Below, piece after piece: positions 34,926-45,158 of a DNA stretch of 64,000 nucleotides. Origin of the DNA: an uncultured Roseobacter sp. (GTDB lineage: Bacteria > Pseudomonadota > Alphaproteobacteria > Rhodobacterales > Rhodobacteraceae); the NCBI RefSeq assembly GCF_947495025.1, contig NZ_CANLXG010000002.1, positions 806,001 to 870,000 of the forward strand, written 5' to 3'. The translations under genes were made by a program, and so were the position numbers. Under the pieces are notes generated by a model. That model had not been told where the DNA came from. It saw only the letters and a program-made list of their open reading frames with translations, and did not search any database. The stretch's first letter is position 1. Every line of letters starts with the position of its first letter.

Positions 34926-37180
34926 CAGCCGACCTTGCAGGCCGCGAGGATGGCCATGTTCAGAATGTCATTCGCCGTGGATACCGTCGAGCAGATCTGG
35001 ATCGATCCATCCACGCCCGCCAGGATTGGTCCGATCACGGTGGCACCAGCCATTTCCTGCATCAGCTTCACAGAAATACTGGCCGAATGGCGCGCAGGTA
35101 CCACAAGGATGTTTGCCGGGCCGGTCAGGCGTGAAAACGGATAGGCAGACTGGGCAGTGGCATTCAGGGCAACGTCCACCGTCATCTCGCCCTCATACTC
35201 AAAGGTGACACCGCGTGCATCGAGCACTTCCGGCGCACGGGCCATTTTCTCTGCCCGCTCGGAAACCGGATATCCAAAGGTCGAGAAACTCACAAAAGCC
35301 ACACGGGGCTCCAGCCCCATGTTCTGAGCAACCGTGGCGGCACGCTCTGCAATCGTCGCCAGGTCTTCCTCGTCCGGCCACTCATGAACCAGCGTATCCG
35401 CGATAAAGATAATCCGTCCCTTGTGCAGCAGCGCAGTGATACCGACTGCACCGTCATATTTCGATGCGTCGTAGACGTGATTGATGCGGTCCAGAATGTG
35501 CGCAGACTTGCGGGTCGCACCGGTCACAAGACCGTCGCCGTGGCCGTGCGCCAGCATCAGCGCTGAGAAAACATGGCGGTCCCGTGCGGCCAGGCGATGG
35601 ATGTCCTGGGCATCAAAACCCCCGCGTTTGAGCCTGTTATAGAGAAAATCCTTGTAGGTATCGAGGTGGGTGGTATTCGCTGCGTTCACCACTTCGATTT
35701 CGCGGACCGCGTCCACCATACCGGCCTTGTCCAGTTTGGCTTTGACGTCATCAAGACGCCCGACAACCAGCGCTTTGCCCAGGCCGGAACGCTGGTACAT
35801 GACCGCGGCGCGCAGCACCCTTGGATCATCGCCTTCGGCAAAGATCATGCGGGCCTGGTTGGCCCGCGCCCGGGCGTTGATGCCCCGCAGAATACTTGCC
35901 GTTGGGTCCATCCGGGTTTTCAGCGAAAGCTCATATGCTTCCATATCGATGATCGGACGCCGCGCGGCTCCGGTGTCCATGCCGGCTTTGGCAACTGCCG
36001 GGGGTATGCGGTGAATAAGGCGCGGGTCAAACGGTGTCGGAATAATATAATCCCGCCCGAAGGAGAGGTTTTTGCCATACGCCAGCGCCACCTCATCGGG
36101 CACATCCTCTCGCGCCAGATTGGCAAGTGCATGGGCGCAGGCAATTTTCATCTCGTCATTGATCGCGCGCGCGTTGATGTCGAGCGCGCCACGGAAGAGA
36201 TAGGGAAAGCCAAGCACATTGTTGACCTGATTGGGATAGTCGCTGCGCCCCGTTGCGACGATGGCGTCCGGCCGGACTTCATGTGCCTCTTCGGGGGTGA
36301 TCTCCGGGTCCGGGTTCGCCATGGCGAAGATGACCGGGTTTTCCGCCATGCTTTCAACCATTTCCTGCGTGACCGCACCTTTGACAGACACACCCAGGAA
36401 CACGTCTGCACCCTTCATCGCTTCTTCCAGCGTGCGGAGCTCTGTAGCAACAGCGTGGCCGGACTTCCACTGGTTCATACCCTCGGTACGGCCCTGATAG
36501 ATCACGCCTTTTGTGTCGCACATGATACAGTTCTGATGACGCGCGCCCATGGCTTTGAGCAGCTCAAGACAGGCAATACCCGCCGCACCTGCGCCGTTCA
36601 GGACAATGCGCACATCCTCGATCTTCTTTCCCGAGATCTGCAACGCGTTCAGCAGTCCCGCCGCACAGATGACGGCCGTTCCGTGCTGGTCGTCATGAAA
36701 AACCGGAATATCCATCTCTTCTTTGAGACGTTGCTCGATAATAAAGCATTCGGGCGCTTTGATATCTTCAAGGTTGATGCCGCCAAATGTCGGGCCCATC
36801 AGACGGACCGCATCGACAAAGGCATCAACGTCTTCGGTGTCCAGTTCAATATCGATGCTGTTCACGTCGGCAAAACGCTTAAACAGTACCGCTTTGCCCT
36901 CCATCACGGGCTTGGATCCGAGTGCGCCGAGATTTCCAAGGCCCAGCACCGCCGTGCCGTTGGAAATCACAGCAACAAGGTTGCCTTTGTTGGTGTAATC
37001 ATAGGCCGTCTCAGGATTTGCCGCGATGGCTTCGCAGGGAACGGCAACGCCGGGTGAATAGGCAAGGCTCAGGTCCCGCTGGGTTGTCATCGGGACGGTT
37101 GCGGTGATTTCGAATTTCCCCGGTGTCGGTTCGAGATGAAAGGCGAGCGCTTCTTCGGCGGTGACGCGTGTTTTTGACAT
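34925..37180 (-). CDS. maeB: NADP-dependent malic enzyme with C-terminal phosphotransacetylase-like domain
   Basis: MaeB decarboxylates malate to pyruvate with NADP. The 751-residue protein has the malic domain (RDLSLAYSPGVAVPCEAIAA; VFHDDQHGTAVI; VLNGAGAAGIACLELLKAMG) and, from about residue 430, a phosphotransacetylase-like domain (RMIFAEGDDPRVLRAA; GLVTGATRKSAH; VVPARHSASISVKLMQEM). The fusion is standard in alphaproteobacteria; the C-terminal domain usually has a regulatory role. ATG 37180 (MSKTRVTAEEALAFHLEPTP) is the start; the frame is open up to 37249. It is divergent from mutS with a 135-base gap. Confidence 0.95.
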   Translation of the reverse strand: MSKTRVTAEEALAFHLEPTPGKFEITATVPMTTQRDLSLAYSPGVAVPCEAIAANPETAYDYTNKGNLVAVISNGTAVLGLGNLGALGSKPVMEGKAVLFKRFADVNSIDIELDTEDVDAFVDAVRLMGPTFGGINLEDIKAPECFIIEQRLKEEMDIPVFHDDQHGTAVICAAGLLNALQISGKKIEDVRIVLNGAGAAGIACLELLKAMGARHQNCIMCDTKGVIYQGRTEGMNQWKSGHAVATELRTLEEAMKGADVFLGVSVKGAVTQEMVESMAENPVIFAMANPDPEITPEEAHEVRPDAIVATGRSDYPNQVNNVLGFPYLFRGALDINARAINDEMKIACAHALANLAREDVPDEVALAYGKNLSFGRDYIIPTPFDPRLIHRIPPAVAKAGMDTGAARRPIIDMEAYELSLKTRMDPTASILRGINARARANQARMIFAEGDDPRVLRAAVMYQRSGLGKALVVGRLDDVKAKLDKAGMVDAVREIEVVNAANTTHLDTYKDFLYNRLKRGGFDAQDIHRLAARDRHVFSALMLAHGHGDGLVTGATRKSAHILDRINHVYDASKYDGAVGITALLHKGRIIFIADTLVHEWPDEEDLATIAERAATVAQNMGLEPRVAFVSFSTFGYPVSERAEKMARAPEVLDARGVTFEYEGEMTVDVALNATAQSAYPFSRLTGPANILVVPARHSASISVKLMQEMAGATVIGPILAGVDGSIQICSTVSTANDILNMAILAACKVG

Positions 37181-37315
37181 GTTATTCGGCCTTTTCTGAC
37201 GTTCCGGAGCCCCCAGGCTATATCTCAGCCGGGCACCCGCCTCAAGCATGCGCGATTTGAGCTTTTACCCGGGCCGGAGCATTTGTAAGGTCACCCGAAA
37301 CCGCCGGGGGGCCTT

Positions 37316-39955
37316 ATGACCGTCACGCCGATGATGGCGCAGTATCTGGAAATCAAATCCGGTTATCCGGATGCACTGCTGTTTTACCGGATGGGCGATT
37401 TTTACGAGATGTTCTTTGACGACGCCGTGGCGGCGGCCCAGGCTCTGGATATCGCGCTGACCAAACGTGGCAAACATAACGACGCCGATATTCCTATGTG
37501 CGGTGTGCCGGTGCATTCCGCCGAAGGCTACCTGCTGACACTCATCCGGAAGGGGTTTCGCGTTGCTGTCTGCGAGCAGATGGAAAGCCCGGCGGAAGCC
37601 AAAAAAAGAGGCTCTAAATCGGTCGTAAAGCGCGATGTGGTGCGGCTTGTGACACCCGGTACACTGACCGAGGAGAGCCTTCTCGAAGCCCGCCGGCACA
37701 ACTATCTGGCAGCCTTTGCAGAAGTCCGGGATGCACAGGCGCTGGCCTGGGTGGATATCTCAACCGGGTCCTTTCATGTCATGCCACTTGACGCGCTGCG
37801 TCTTGGGCCAGAGCTGGCGCGGCTGGCACCCTCTGAGCTGATCGTAGCCGAGAACCGCGAAGGAGACCTGCGTGAAACAGTTGAGGATCTTGGTATCGCG
37901 CTGACAGGGCTTGCCCGGTCGGCGTTTGACAGTACCGGTGGTGAAAAATCCATTTGTGACCTCTTTGGCGTGGAAACGCTCGACGGTTTCGGGACTTTCT
38001 CCCGCGCCGAGGTATCCGCAATGGGCGCGGTCATTCAGTACCTGGACATTACGCAGAAAGGGCAGCTGCCGCTTCTCCGGCCACCACAGAAAGAGGCTGT
38101 TTCCGGCACCGTTCAGATCGATGCGGCTACGCGCAGGAACCTTGAGCTGACACATGCGCTCTCGGGCGGTCGGGCGGGGTCACTTTTGTCGGTGATTGAC
38201 CGGACGCTGACAGCGGGTGGTGCCCGACTGCTGGAACAAAGACTGTCCAGCCCTTCGCGGGACCGCGAAACCATCCGACAGCGTCTGGATGCGGTCGACT
38301 TCCTTTTCGGGGACAACACCCTTCGCCAGTCACTGCGCGATCTGCTGCGGCGCATTCCGGATCTGGACCGCGCGCTTTCACGTCTGGCGCTCGATCGCGG
38401 CGGCCCGCGTGATCTGGCAGCCATCCGGAACGGGTTGATCTCTGCTGATGCGCTGAATTCCGAGCTCAGCAATGTGGATCTGCCGGACTTGTTGCACAGA
38501 TGTCTGCAGGGCCTGACAGGTCACGCTGCCTTGACGGAACATCTTGATGAAACTCTGGTTGCAGAGCCGCCGCTTCTCGCGCGGGATGGTGGGTTCATTG
38601 CCCCGGGATACGATGACGCGCTCGACGAGGCCCGGAAACTGCGGGACGAAGGACGCAGTGTTATTGCCGCGATGCAAAAACAATTCGTCTCTGATACAGG
38701 CATTTCGTCTCTGAAGATCAAGCACAACAATGTTCTTGGTTACTTTATCGAAACACCCTCTACTCATGCCGACAAAATGCTGTCGGCACCCCTGTCCGAG
38801 ACGTTTATCCATCGCCAGACCACTGCAAATCAGGTCCGGTTCACGACCGTCGAACTGTCTGAAATGGAAACTAAAATCATCAATGCCGGTGCCCGCGCTC
38901 TGGAGATTGAAAAACGTCTGTTTGAGGGATTGCGCGCGCGTATTCTTGGCGAGGCCGCGCAGATTTCTCAGACGGCCACCGCTGTTGCCGAGACGGACAT
39001 TGCATCCGGTCTCGCTGATCTTGCCGTGGCAGAAAACTGGGTGCGCCCGGACGTTGATGGCAGCCGTCAGTTTGATATCCGCGGCGGTCGCCATCCGGTG
39101 GTCGAGGCCTCGCTGCGACAGCAATCCGGCGCGCCGTTTATTGCCAATGACTGCGCACTGTCTGCGGGAGAGGACACCGCAAATATCTGGCTGCTGACGG
39201 GGCCGAACATGGCGGGTAAATCTACGTTCCTGCGTCAGAATGCACTTATCGCTATTCTGGCACAGATGGGCAGCTTTGTACCGGCCACCTCGGCACATAT
39301 CGGGGTTATCAGCCAGTTGTTCAGTCGTGTCGGCGCATCAGACGATCTGGCCCGCGGAAGATCTACCTTTATGGTCGAGATGGTTGAAACAGCAGCTATT
39401 CTGAACCAGGCAGATGACCGCGCTCTCGTAATTCTGGACGAGATCGGCCGGGGCACCGCAACCTATGACGGGCTGTCAATTGCCTGGGCGACTCTGGAAC
39501 ATCTGCACGACGTGAACAAAAGCCGCGCTTTGTTTGCAACGCACTATCATGAGATGACGGCTCTGGCGGGCAAACTGGATGGTGTAGAGAATGCAACCGT
39601 CGCCGTCCGAGAATGGGAAGGTGAGGTCATTTTCCTGCACGAAGTGCGCAAGGGAGCGGCGGACCGGTCTTATGGTGTCCAGGTTGCGCAGCTTGCCGGT
39701 CTGCCGGCACCGGTGATTGCCCGTGCACGCGTCGTCCTTGATGCTTTGGAAAAAGGGGAACGCGAGGGGGGTGCGACGCAGAAAACACTGATCGATGATC
39801 TTCCGCTTTTCTCTGCCGCGCCGGTTTCCCCTCCACCATCAGCCCCGACCCGATCAGCCGTTGAGGACGCTCTCGAAGATATCCACCCTGACGAGCTGAC
39901 GCCCCGCGAAGCGCTGGACATGCTTTATAAACTCAAAGAAGCCGCCAGATCCTGA
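37316..39955 (+). CDS. mutS: DNA mismatch repair ATPase MutS
   Basis: MutS recognises mismatches and recruits MutL. The 879-residue protein begins with the mismatch-binding domain (LLFYRMGDFYEMFFDDAV, with the Phe-x-Glu motif YEM region), and its ATPase has Walker A TGPNMAGKSTFLRQN, Walker B VILDEIGRGTATYDGLS and the HYHEMTAL switch. The C-terminus (DELTPREALDMLYKLKEA) has the MutS dimer/tetramer helix. The start is preceded by GGGGGG. Convergent with grpE with a 77-base gap. Confidence 0.97.
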   Translation: MTVTPMMAQYLEIKSGYPDALLFYRMGDFYEMFFDDAVAAAQALDIALTKRGKHNDADIPMCGVPVHSAEGYLLTLIRKGFRVAVCEQMESPAEAKKRGSKSVVKRDVVRLVTPGTLTEESLLEARRHNYLAAFAEVRDAQALAWVDISTGSFHVMPLDALRLGPELARLAPSELIVAENREGDLRETVEDLGIALTGLARSAFDSTGGEKSICDLFGVETLDGFGTFSRAEVSAMGAVIQYLDITQKGQLPLLRPPQKEAVSGTVQIDAATRRNLELTHALSGGRAGSLLSVIDRTLTAGGARLLEQRLSSPSRDRETIRQRLDAVDFLFGDNTLRQSLRDLLRRIPDLDRALSRLALDRGGPRDLAAIRNGLISADALNSELSNVDLPDLLHRCLQGLTGHAALTEHLDETLVAEPPLLARDGGFIAPGYDDALDEARKLRDEGRSVIAAMQKQFVSDTGISSLKIKHNNVLGYFIETPSTHADKMLSAPLSETFIHRQTTANQVRFTTVELSEMETKIINAGARALEIEKRLFEGLRARILGEAAQISQTATAVAETDIASGLADLAVAENWVRPDVDGSRQFDIRGGRHPVVEASLRQQSGAPFIANDCALSAGEDTANIWLLTGPNMAGKSTFLRQNALIAILAQMGSFVPATSAHIGVISQLFSRVGASDDLARGRSTFMVEMVETAAILNQADDRALVILDEIGRGTATYDGLSIAWATLEHLHDVNKSRALFATHYHEMTALAGKLDGVENATVAVREWEGEVIFLHEVRKGAADRSYGVQVAQLAGLPAPVIARARVVLDALEKGEREGGATQKTLIDDLPLFSAAPVSPPPSAPTRSAVEDALEDIHPDELTPREALDMLYKLKEAARS

Positions 39956-40032
39956 CGGCCTCTAGTTCTTTCTTCTGATATCCGAACCCCGTGCACTGCC
40001 CGTTGTGCAGGGCAGATCAAACGGTGCTTGGG

Positions 40033-40596
40033 TCAGCCAGCCGGTGTCGACGACACACCCACCTGCGCGGGGCGAAGCAGACGATCATGTAGCATAAAGC
40101 CTTCGGCCGCGACCTGGATGATATCACCGGCCCGCGTGTCCGGCAGTGGCGCTTCAAACATCGCCTGATGCAGTTTCGGGTCAAAACGGTCACCGACCTC
40201 GGGCGCGATGACTTCGATACCGTGCTTTTTGAAAACACTCAGCAATTCGCGCATGGTCAGCTCGATGCCCTCGATCAGGGCAGCATTTGCTTCTTTCTGT
40301 TCGTCCGTCACGGTTTCAATGGCGCGTTTCATATTGTCATAAACGGGCAGGATATCGCGCGAAAGCTTGGAGCCACCATAGTTCTCGGCCTCTCTGCGAT
40401 CCCGGTCGGACCTTTTGCGCGCGTTTTCCGCATCTGCCAGAGCGCGCATAAACCGGTCTTTATACTCGTCGCGCTCTGCCCTTATCTGTTCAAGCTCCAG
40501 GGCTTCGTCGTCAATCTCGGCCATTTCTTCAGCGAATGCTTCCGCCTCGGCGTCATCGATATCGTCCAGAAATTCTTCGTTCTTGGGCTCTGCCAT
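40033..40596 (-). CDS. grpE: Nucleotide exchange factor GrpE
   Basis: GrpE releases ADP from DnaK. The 187-residue protein has a long acidic N-terminal helix (AEAEAFAEEMAEIDDEALEL), then ERDEYKDRFMRALADAENARKR (coiled-coil dimer) and the beta domain with VIAPEVGDRFDPKLHQAMFE. The start is 10 bases after the hrcA stop, so hrcA and grpE form an operon, as in many alphaproteobacteria. dnaK is not in the window. Confidence 0.96.
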   Translation of the reverse strand: MAEPKNEEFLDDIDDAEAEAFAEEMAEIDDEALELEQIRAERDEYKDRFMRALADAENARKRSDRDRREAENYGGSKLSRDILPVYDNMKRAIETVTDEQKEANAALIEGIELTMRELLSVFKKHGIEVIAPEVGDRFDPKLHQAMFEAPLPDTRAGDIIQVAAEGFMLHDRLLRPAQVGVSSTPAG

Positions 40597-40606
40597 GATC
40601 TTACCT

Positions 40607-41671
40607 CTAACTCCGGTCGGAGATCAGTTTTCCGACCAGCTGCGCCGTGTAATTCACAATCGGCACAATGCGTCCATAATTCAGTCGTGTCGGACCAATG
40701 ACCCCCACGGCGCCAATGATCTTTCGATCAGCGTTCATATATGGGGAAACGACCAGAGAGGAACCCGAAAGTGAAAAAAGTTTGTTCTCAGAACCAATAA
40801 AAATGCGGACACCGTCGCCACCTTCGGCAAGTTCAAGGAACTCGGCGATGTCCCGCTTGCGTTCAAGGTCGTCAAAAAGCCGGCGGATGCGCTCCAGATC
40901 TTCACCCTCACCCTCGTCACTCAGCAGATTCGACCGGCCACGCACGATGAGCCGTTCAATCTGATCTCCCTCGCCTTCCCAGACGGCCAGACCGGACTGC
41001 ACAAGATCCTGCGCAAGCGAATCTATTTCCTGGCGCCGGTTGCTGATCTCGGCTTTCATTGCACCATGCAGTTCGCTCAGGGTTTTGCCCTCGATCAGCG
41101 CGTTCAGGAAATTCGCTGCCTCGCGCATTGAGCTTGGTGTCTGGCCGGGAGGTGGTGAAAACAGACGGTTTTCGACGTGGCCATCGGCAAATACCAGCAC
41201 CACAAGGGCGCGGTCGGGTGACAGCGACACAAATTCGATATGTTTGATGGGCGCTTCGCGTTTTGGTGTCATCACCAGCGATGCCCCCTGGGTCACGCCT
41301 GAAAGTGCCGATCCGACCCGATCGAGCAGCCCGCTGACGTCTTCGGAGTTCGAGGCAGCGGTGGCATCAATTTTTTCCCGGTCGGTTGCATCCGGATCGC
41401 CGATCTCGAGCAGACCATCCACAAACATGCGCAGTCCCATCTGGGTGGGAATTCGCCCCGCACTGACATGCGGGCTGTCCAGAAGCCCGAGGTATTCCAG
41501 ATCCTGCATCACGTTGCGGATCGTGGCCGCCGAAACCTTTTCGCTGAAGTCCCGGGTCAGCGTGCGTGAGCCCACCGGCATCCCGTCATCCAGGTAGCCT
41601 TCCACCACCCGGCGAAAGACCTCGCGCGAGCGGTCGTTCATCTCTCCGAGTATGTTTGGTGTGTCATTCAT
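40607..41671 (-). CDS. hrcA: Heat-inducible transcription repressor HrcA
   Basis: HrcA represses chaperone genes by binding CIRCE. The 354-residue protein begins [20 protein letters not shown] and has the winged-helix [19 protein letters not shown] and [19 protein letters not shown] signatures. ATG 41671 is the likely start. It is divergent from rph. I find no CIRCE element (TTAGCACTC-N9-GAGTGCTAA) in the 113-base gap, so its own operon does not appear to be CIRCE-controlled and HrcA probably acts elsewhere, for example on groESL. Confidence 0.95.
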   Translation of the reverse strand: MNDTPNILGEMNDRSREVFRRVVEGYLDDGMPVGSRTLTRDFSEKVSAATIRNVMQDLEYLGLLDSPHVSAGRIPTQMGLRMFVDGLLEIGDPDATDREKIDATAASNSEDVSGLLDRVGSALSGVTQGASLVMTPKREAPIKHIEFVSLSPDRALVVLVFADGHVENRLFSPPPGQTPSSMREAANFLNALIEGKTLSELHGAMKAEISNRRQEIDSLAQDLVQSGLAVWEGEGDQIERLIVRGRSNLLSDEGEGEDLERIRRLFDDLERKRDIAEFLELAEGGDGVRIFIGSENKLFSLSGSSLVVSPYMNADRKIIGAVGVIGPTRLNYGRIVPIVNYTAQLVGKLISDRS

Positions 41672-41694
41672 CACGGGTTCCCTGGCTGAAGCGG

Positions 41695-41723
41695 TATAAA
41701 AGCACAACACAGCGGAAATTCAA
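41695..41723 (-). promoter_or_regulatory. Candidate promoter of hrcA-grpE
   Basis: On the minus strand TTGAAT (41723-41718) and TTTATA (41700-41695) are separated by exactly 17 bases, resembling a sigma-70-type -35/-10 pair. It lies 24 bases upstream of the hrcA ATG, in a gap otherwise free of obvious motifs. No CIRCE palindrome is present. Confidence 0.5.
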
Positions 41724-41784
41724 TCGGGGTTGCATCCCTGCCGTGCGGGCCTGTATCGGAGAGTGCACATTAAAAGGATATGTC

Positions 41785-42498
41785 ATGCGTCCCTCTGGTC
41801 GAGAACTGAACGAAATGCGCGCCGTTTCCATTGAGACGGGTTTCACGAAACACGCAGAGGGCTCTGCCCTGATCAGGATGGGTGACACCCATGTTCTGTG
41901 TACCGCAACAATCGAAGACCGTGTGCCACCGTTTATCAAAGGGTCGGGCCTCGGCTGGGTGACCGCCGAATACGGCATGTTGCCACGTGCAACGAACACG
42001 CGCATGCGGCGCGAGTCCGCCGCCGGGAAACAGGGCGGCCGCACAGTTGAAATTCAACGGTTGATCGGGCGTTCTCTGCGGGCCGGCGTTGACCGGGTCG
42101 CCCTCGGTGAGCGCCAGATTACCATCGACTGTGACGTTCTGCAGGCGGATGGCGGAACACGCTGTGCCTCGATCACAGGAGGCTGGGTTGCGCTGAAGCT
42201 GGCGGTAAAAAAGCTGATGAAAGCGGGAGATGTCATCAGCGATCCGCTGACAGACCCTGTTGCCGCGATCAGCTGTGGAATCTACGCCGGGCAGCCTGTG
42301 CTTGATCTGGACTATCCGGAGGATTCCGAGGCAGGTGTAGACGGCAATTTCATCATGACAGGCAGTAAACAGCTGATCGAAGTCCAGATGAGCGCCGAAG
42401 GCTCTGTATTCTCGCGCGACCAGATGAATGCACTGATAGACCTGGCTGAAAAAGGCGTGGGCGAGCTGGTTGCTGCACAGAAAGCCGCCACGGCATGA
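41785..42498 (+). CDS. rph: Ribonuclease PH
   Basis: RNase PH trims tRNA 3' ends phosphorolytically. The 237-residue protein starts [20 protein letters not shown], and has [40 protein letters not shown] and [20 protein letters not shown], which are near-invariant in the family. ATG 41785 is preferred; upstream frame reaches 41566 inside hrcA and is not used. It is divergent from hrcA, and its stop overlaps the rdgB ATG by 4 bases. Confidence 0.96.
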   Translation: MRPSGRELNEMRAVSIETGFTKHAEGSALIRMGDTHVLCTATIEDRVPPFIKGSGLGWVTAEYGMLPRATNTRMRRESAAGKQGGRTVEIQRLIGRSLRAGVDRVALGERQITIDCDVLQADGGTRCASITGGWVALKLAVKKLMKAGDVISDPLTDPVAAISCGIYAGQPVLDLDYPEDSEAGVDGNFIMTGSKQLIEVQMSAEGSVFSRDQMNALIDLAEKGVGELVAAQKAATA

Positions 42499-43106
42499 CA
42501 CGCAGGTTCGACGGCACCCGAATTCTGATCGCGACGCATAACGCGGGAAAGCTCGAAGAGATGCAACAGCTCTTTGCGCCCCATGGTGTGCAGGTCGTGG
42601 GTGCCGCCGAACTGAACCTCGCCGAGCCCGAGGAAACCGAAAACACCTTTATCGGCAATGCCCGGATAAAAGCGCGTGCTGCGGTGAGCGCCACCGGATT
42701 ACCGGCGCTGGCCGATGATTCCGGAATTGAGGTTGAGGCTCTGGGCAATCGCCCGGGCGTCTATACGGCTGACTGGGCGGAGACACCCCGGGGCCGTGAT
42801 TTTCTGATGGCAATGACCCGCACACACACCGAACTGGAAGAAGCCGGCGCGGCCCACCCGCGTCGCGCACGTTTCAGGGCAACGCTCGTTCTCGCCTGGC
42901 CTGATGGCCACGAAGAAGTTTTTGAGGGCAAGGTGAACGGCACACTGGTCTGGCCGATACGTGGTGAAACCGGTCATGGTTATGACCCGATGTTTATGCC
43001 CGACGGCTATGACATCACCTTTGCAGAAATGGATCCGGACGAAAAAAACCGGGTGAGCCACCGCGCAGATGCCTTTGCAAAACTGATCGCTGGTTGCTTT
43101 GGCTGA
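42495..43106 (+). CDS. rdgB: Non-canonical purine NTP pyrophosphatase (RdgB/HAM1)
   Basis: This enzyme removes dITP, XTP and similar nucleotides. The 203-residue protein has the substrate motif [38 protein letters not shown] and [12 protein letters not shown]. It overlaps rph (ATGA) at its start and hemW (8 bases) at its end, giving the tight rph-rdgB-hemW unit found in many alphaproteobacteria. Confidence 0.96.
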   Translation: MTRRFDGTRILIATHNAGKLEEMQQLFAPHGVQVVGAAELNLAEPEETENTFIGNARIKARAAVSATGLPALADDSGIEVEALGNRPGVYTADWAETPRGRDFLMAMTRTHTELEEAGAAHPRRARFRATLVLAWPDGHEEVFEGKVNGTLVWPIRGETGHGYDPMFMPDGYDITFAEMDPDEKNRVSHRADAFAKLIAGCFG

Positions 43107-44256
43107 AGACTGGGAACAGGGTGGCTTTGGCCTTTATATTCACTGGCCCTTCTGCGAGGCCAAATGCCCCTACTGCGACTTTAACAGCCACGTCTCGCGC
43201 AGCATTGACCAGACAGCCTGGCGCGCCGCCTATCTGACGGAACTGCGCCGGGTTGCCGCTGAAACACCAGGGCGCGTTCTGAGGTCAGTATTCTTTGGCG
43301 GTGGGACGCCCAGCCTGATGGATCCCGAAACGGTCAGCGGCATTATTTCGGAAATTCGCCGGCTCTGGCCTGTTGCCAATGATCTGGAGATCTCACTGGA
43401 AGCTAACCCCGGCTCGGTCGAAGCAGGGCGGTTCAGGGCGTACCGGGATGGCGGCGTGAACCGCATTTCCATGGGGATACAGGCGCTGAACGATGATGAT
43501 CTGCGCAGACTGGGCCGTATTCACACAGCCTCAGAGGCGATGGCCGCCTTTGAGATTGCGCGGAGCACCTTTGATCGGGTCAGTTTCGATCTGATCTATG
43601 CCCGGCAGGGGCAATCCCTCGCCGACTGGCGGTCTGAACTGACGCAGGCGCTGAGTATGGCCGTGGATCATCTGTCGCTCTATCAGCTGACCATCGAGCA
43701 GGGCACAGCATTTGGCGACAGATACAATGCCGGCAAGTTGCGCGACCTGCCCGATGATGACCTGAGCGCCGATCTTTATGCGGCGACCCGTGATCTTTGC
43801 GGAGAACACGGCATGCCGGCTTACGAAGTCTCGAACCATGCCCGGGATGGTGCGCAGTCACGACACAATCTGATCTACTGGCGATATGGCGACTACGCAG
43901 GTATCGGGCCTGGCGCGCACGGGCGGCTGACCACCGGTGGCCAGAGGGCGGCAACAGAATGCTGGTCCAATCCGGACCGCTGGCTGAAATCAGTCGAAAC
44001 CGGGAACGCTGAAAAACCGAGGCTGTTTCTGTCAGGCGAAGACCAGGCGAATGAATTTCTGTTGATGGGACTGCGCCTCAGGGAAGGAATTGACCCTGCC
44101 CGATATGAAAAACTGTCAGGTCATCAGATTTCGCCTGCAGCTATTTCCGATCTGGTTGACCTGGGAATGATAACAGCGACAAAAGACAGAATTATCGTTT
44201 CAGATCAAGGCTTTATGATTCTGAATGCGATAATCTCACGCCTCGCCGGAGGTTAG
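43099..44256 (+). CDS. hemW: Radical SAM haem chaperone HemW
   Basis: The 385-residue protein has the radical SAM motif CEAKCPYCDFNSH (CxxxCxxC) near residue 18, FFGGGTPSLMDPETV and the C-terminal HemW domain (EANPGSVEAGRF; QLTIEQGTAF). It resembles oxygen-independent coproporphyrinogen oxidase but belongs to the HemW branch, a haem-delivery protein, given CDF followed by NSH rather than C at the fourth position. The start is TTG 43099, as no ATG or GTG lies between it and the radical SAM motif. It overlaps rdgB by 8 bases and converges on parB with a 4-base overlap. Confidence 0.93.
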   Translation: MAEDWEQGGFGLYIHWPFCEAKCPYCDFNSHVSRSIDQTAWRAAYLTELRRVAAETPGRVLRSVFFGGGTPSLMDPETVSGIISEIRRLWPVANDLEISLEANPGSVEAGRFRAYRDGGVNRISMGIQALNDDDLRRLGRIHTASEAMAAFEIARSTFDRVSFDLIYARQGQSLADWRSELTQALSMAVDHLSLYQLTIEQGTAFGDRYNAGKLRDLPDDDLSADLYAATRDLCGEHGMPAYEVSNHARDGAQSRHNLIYWRYGDYAGIGPGAHGRLTTGGQRAATECWSNPDRWLKSVETGNAEKPRLFLSGEDQANEFLLMGLRLREGIDPARYEKLSGHQISPAAISDLVDLGMITATKDRIIVSDQGFMILNAIISRLAGG

Positions 44257-45146
44257 GTTCCACTCAGAATCCGGCACAGTTCATCCAGCTCTTCAAGCGT
44301 CTTGTAATGCAGCGTGACCTCGCCTGATTCACCGCCCGGTTTGTGCGTCAGAACAACCTTCATACCCAGCGTCGCAGAAAGATCGCCCTCCAGGGCTTTG
44401 GTGTCTGCATCTTTTTCAGCTGGCGCCTTCGATGCGGCGGGTTTACCGCGCGCATCACCTGACTGCTCTTTTTTGACCAGCGCCTCGGCCGCGCGCACGG
44501 ACAACCCATCCCGGATGATCCGGCGCGCAAGTCCCACAGGATCTTCGGCACCGAGGAGAGCACGCGCATGGCCCGCACTCAGGTCATTGCTGCGTACCAT
44601 TTCCAAAAGCGGTTCCGGCAGGTTGAGCAACCTCAACAGGTTTGCAATATGACTGCGGCTCTTGCCCAGAGCTTCGGCCATCTTTTCCTGAGTATGACCA
44701 AACTGGTCCATCAGGCGGCGATAGCCGGCCGCTTCTTCGATAGCATTCAGATCCGCCCGCTGAATATTCTCGATGATGGCAACCTCGAGAACCTCGGCAT
44801 CCGAGAAATCCCGCACGATAACCGGCAGCTCATGCAGCTGCGCCATCTGCGATGCGCGCCAGCGGCGCTCACCCGCAACAATCTCATAGCGCCCATCGGC
44901 TATGGCGCGGACGATCAGGGGCTGAATAACACCCTTTTCCTTTATCGACGCTGCTAGATCATCCAGGTCACCCTCGGCAAAACGTTTCCGCGGCTGATCG
45001 GGATTCGGTGTGATCTGTTCAATCGGGATCTTCTTGTCCGCCGCCGCAGGACCAGCACTCGCGCGCTCCTCTGTCTCGGCCACATCGGACATGAGTGCCG
45101 ACAATCCGCGACCAAGACCCCTCTTCCGTTCGGTTCCACCCACCAT
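44253..45146 (-). CDS. parB: Chromosome partitioning protein ParB
   Basis: ParB binds parS and spreads, using CTP, to nucleate the origin-segregation complex. The 297-residue protein has the N-terminal CTP/box II segment (VAGERRWRASQMAQLHELPV near residue 90), the helix-turn-helix (TQEKMAEALGKSRSHIANLL) and a C-terminal dimerisation helix (VTLHYKTLEELDELCRIL). It is 12 bases downstream of parA. Two perfect parS sites are at 46531 and 48427, 1.4 and 3.3 kb away. It ends the leftward hemJ-to-parB gene series. Confidence 0.96.
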   Translation of the reverse strand: MVGGTERKRGLGRGLSALMSDVAETEERASAGPAAADKKIPIEQITPNPDQPRKRFAEGDLDDLAASIKEKGVIQPLIVRAIADGRYEIVAGERRWRASQMAQLHELPVIVRDFSDAEVLEVAIIENIQRADLNAIEEAAGYRRLMDQFGHTQEKMAEALGKSRSHIANLLRLLNLPEPLLEMVRSNDLSAGHARALLGAEDPVGLARRIIRDGLSVRAAEALVKKEQSGDARGKPAASKAPAEKDADTKALEGDLSATLGMKVVLTHKPGGESGEVTLHYKTLEELDELCRILSGT

Positions 45147-45158
45147 AACCTGCTCCCT

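Noticed and set aside
37181..37315. Riboswitch or regulatory RNA before mutS
   Set aside because: GC-rich with some pairing, but no recognised aptamer motif or terminator.
41843..41860. parS-like GGTTTCACGAAACACG inside rph
   Set aside because: Two central bases are missing, so the palindrome spacing is broken; the coding sequence explains it.
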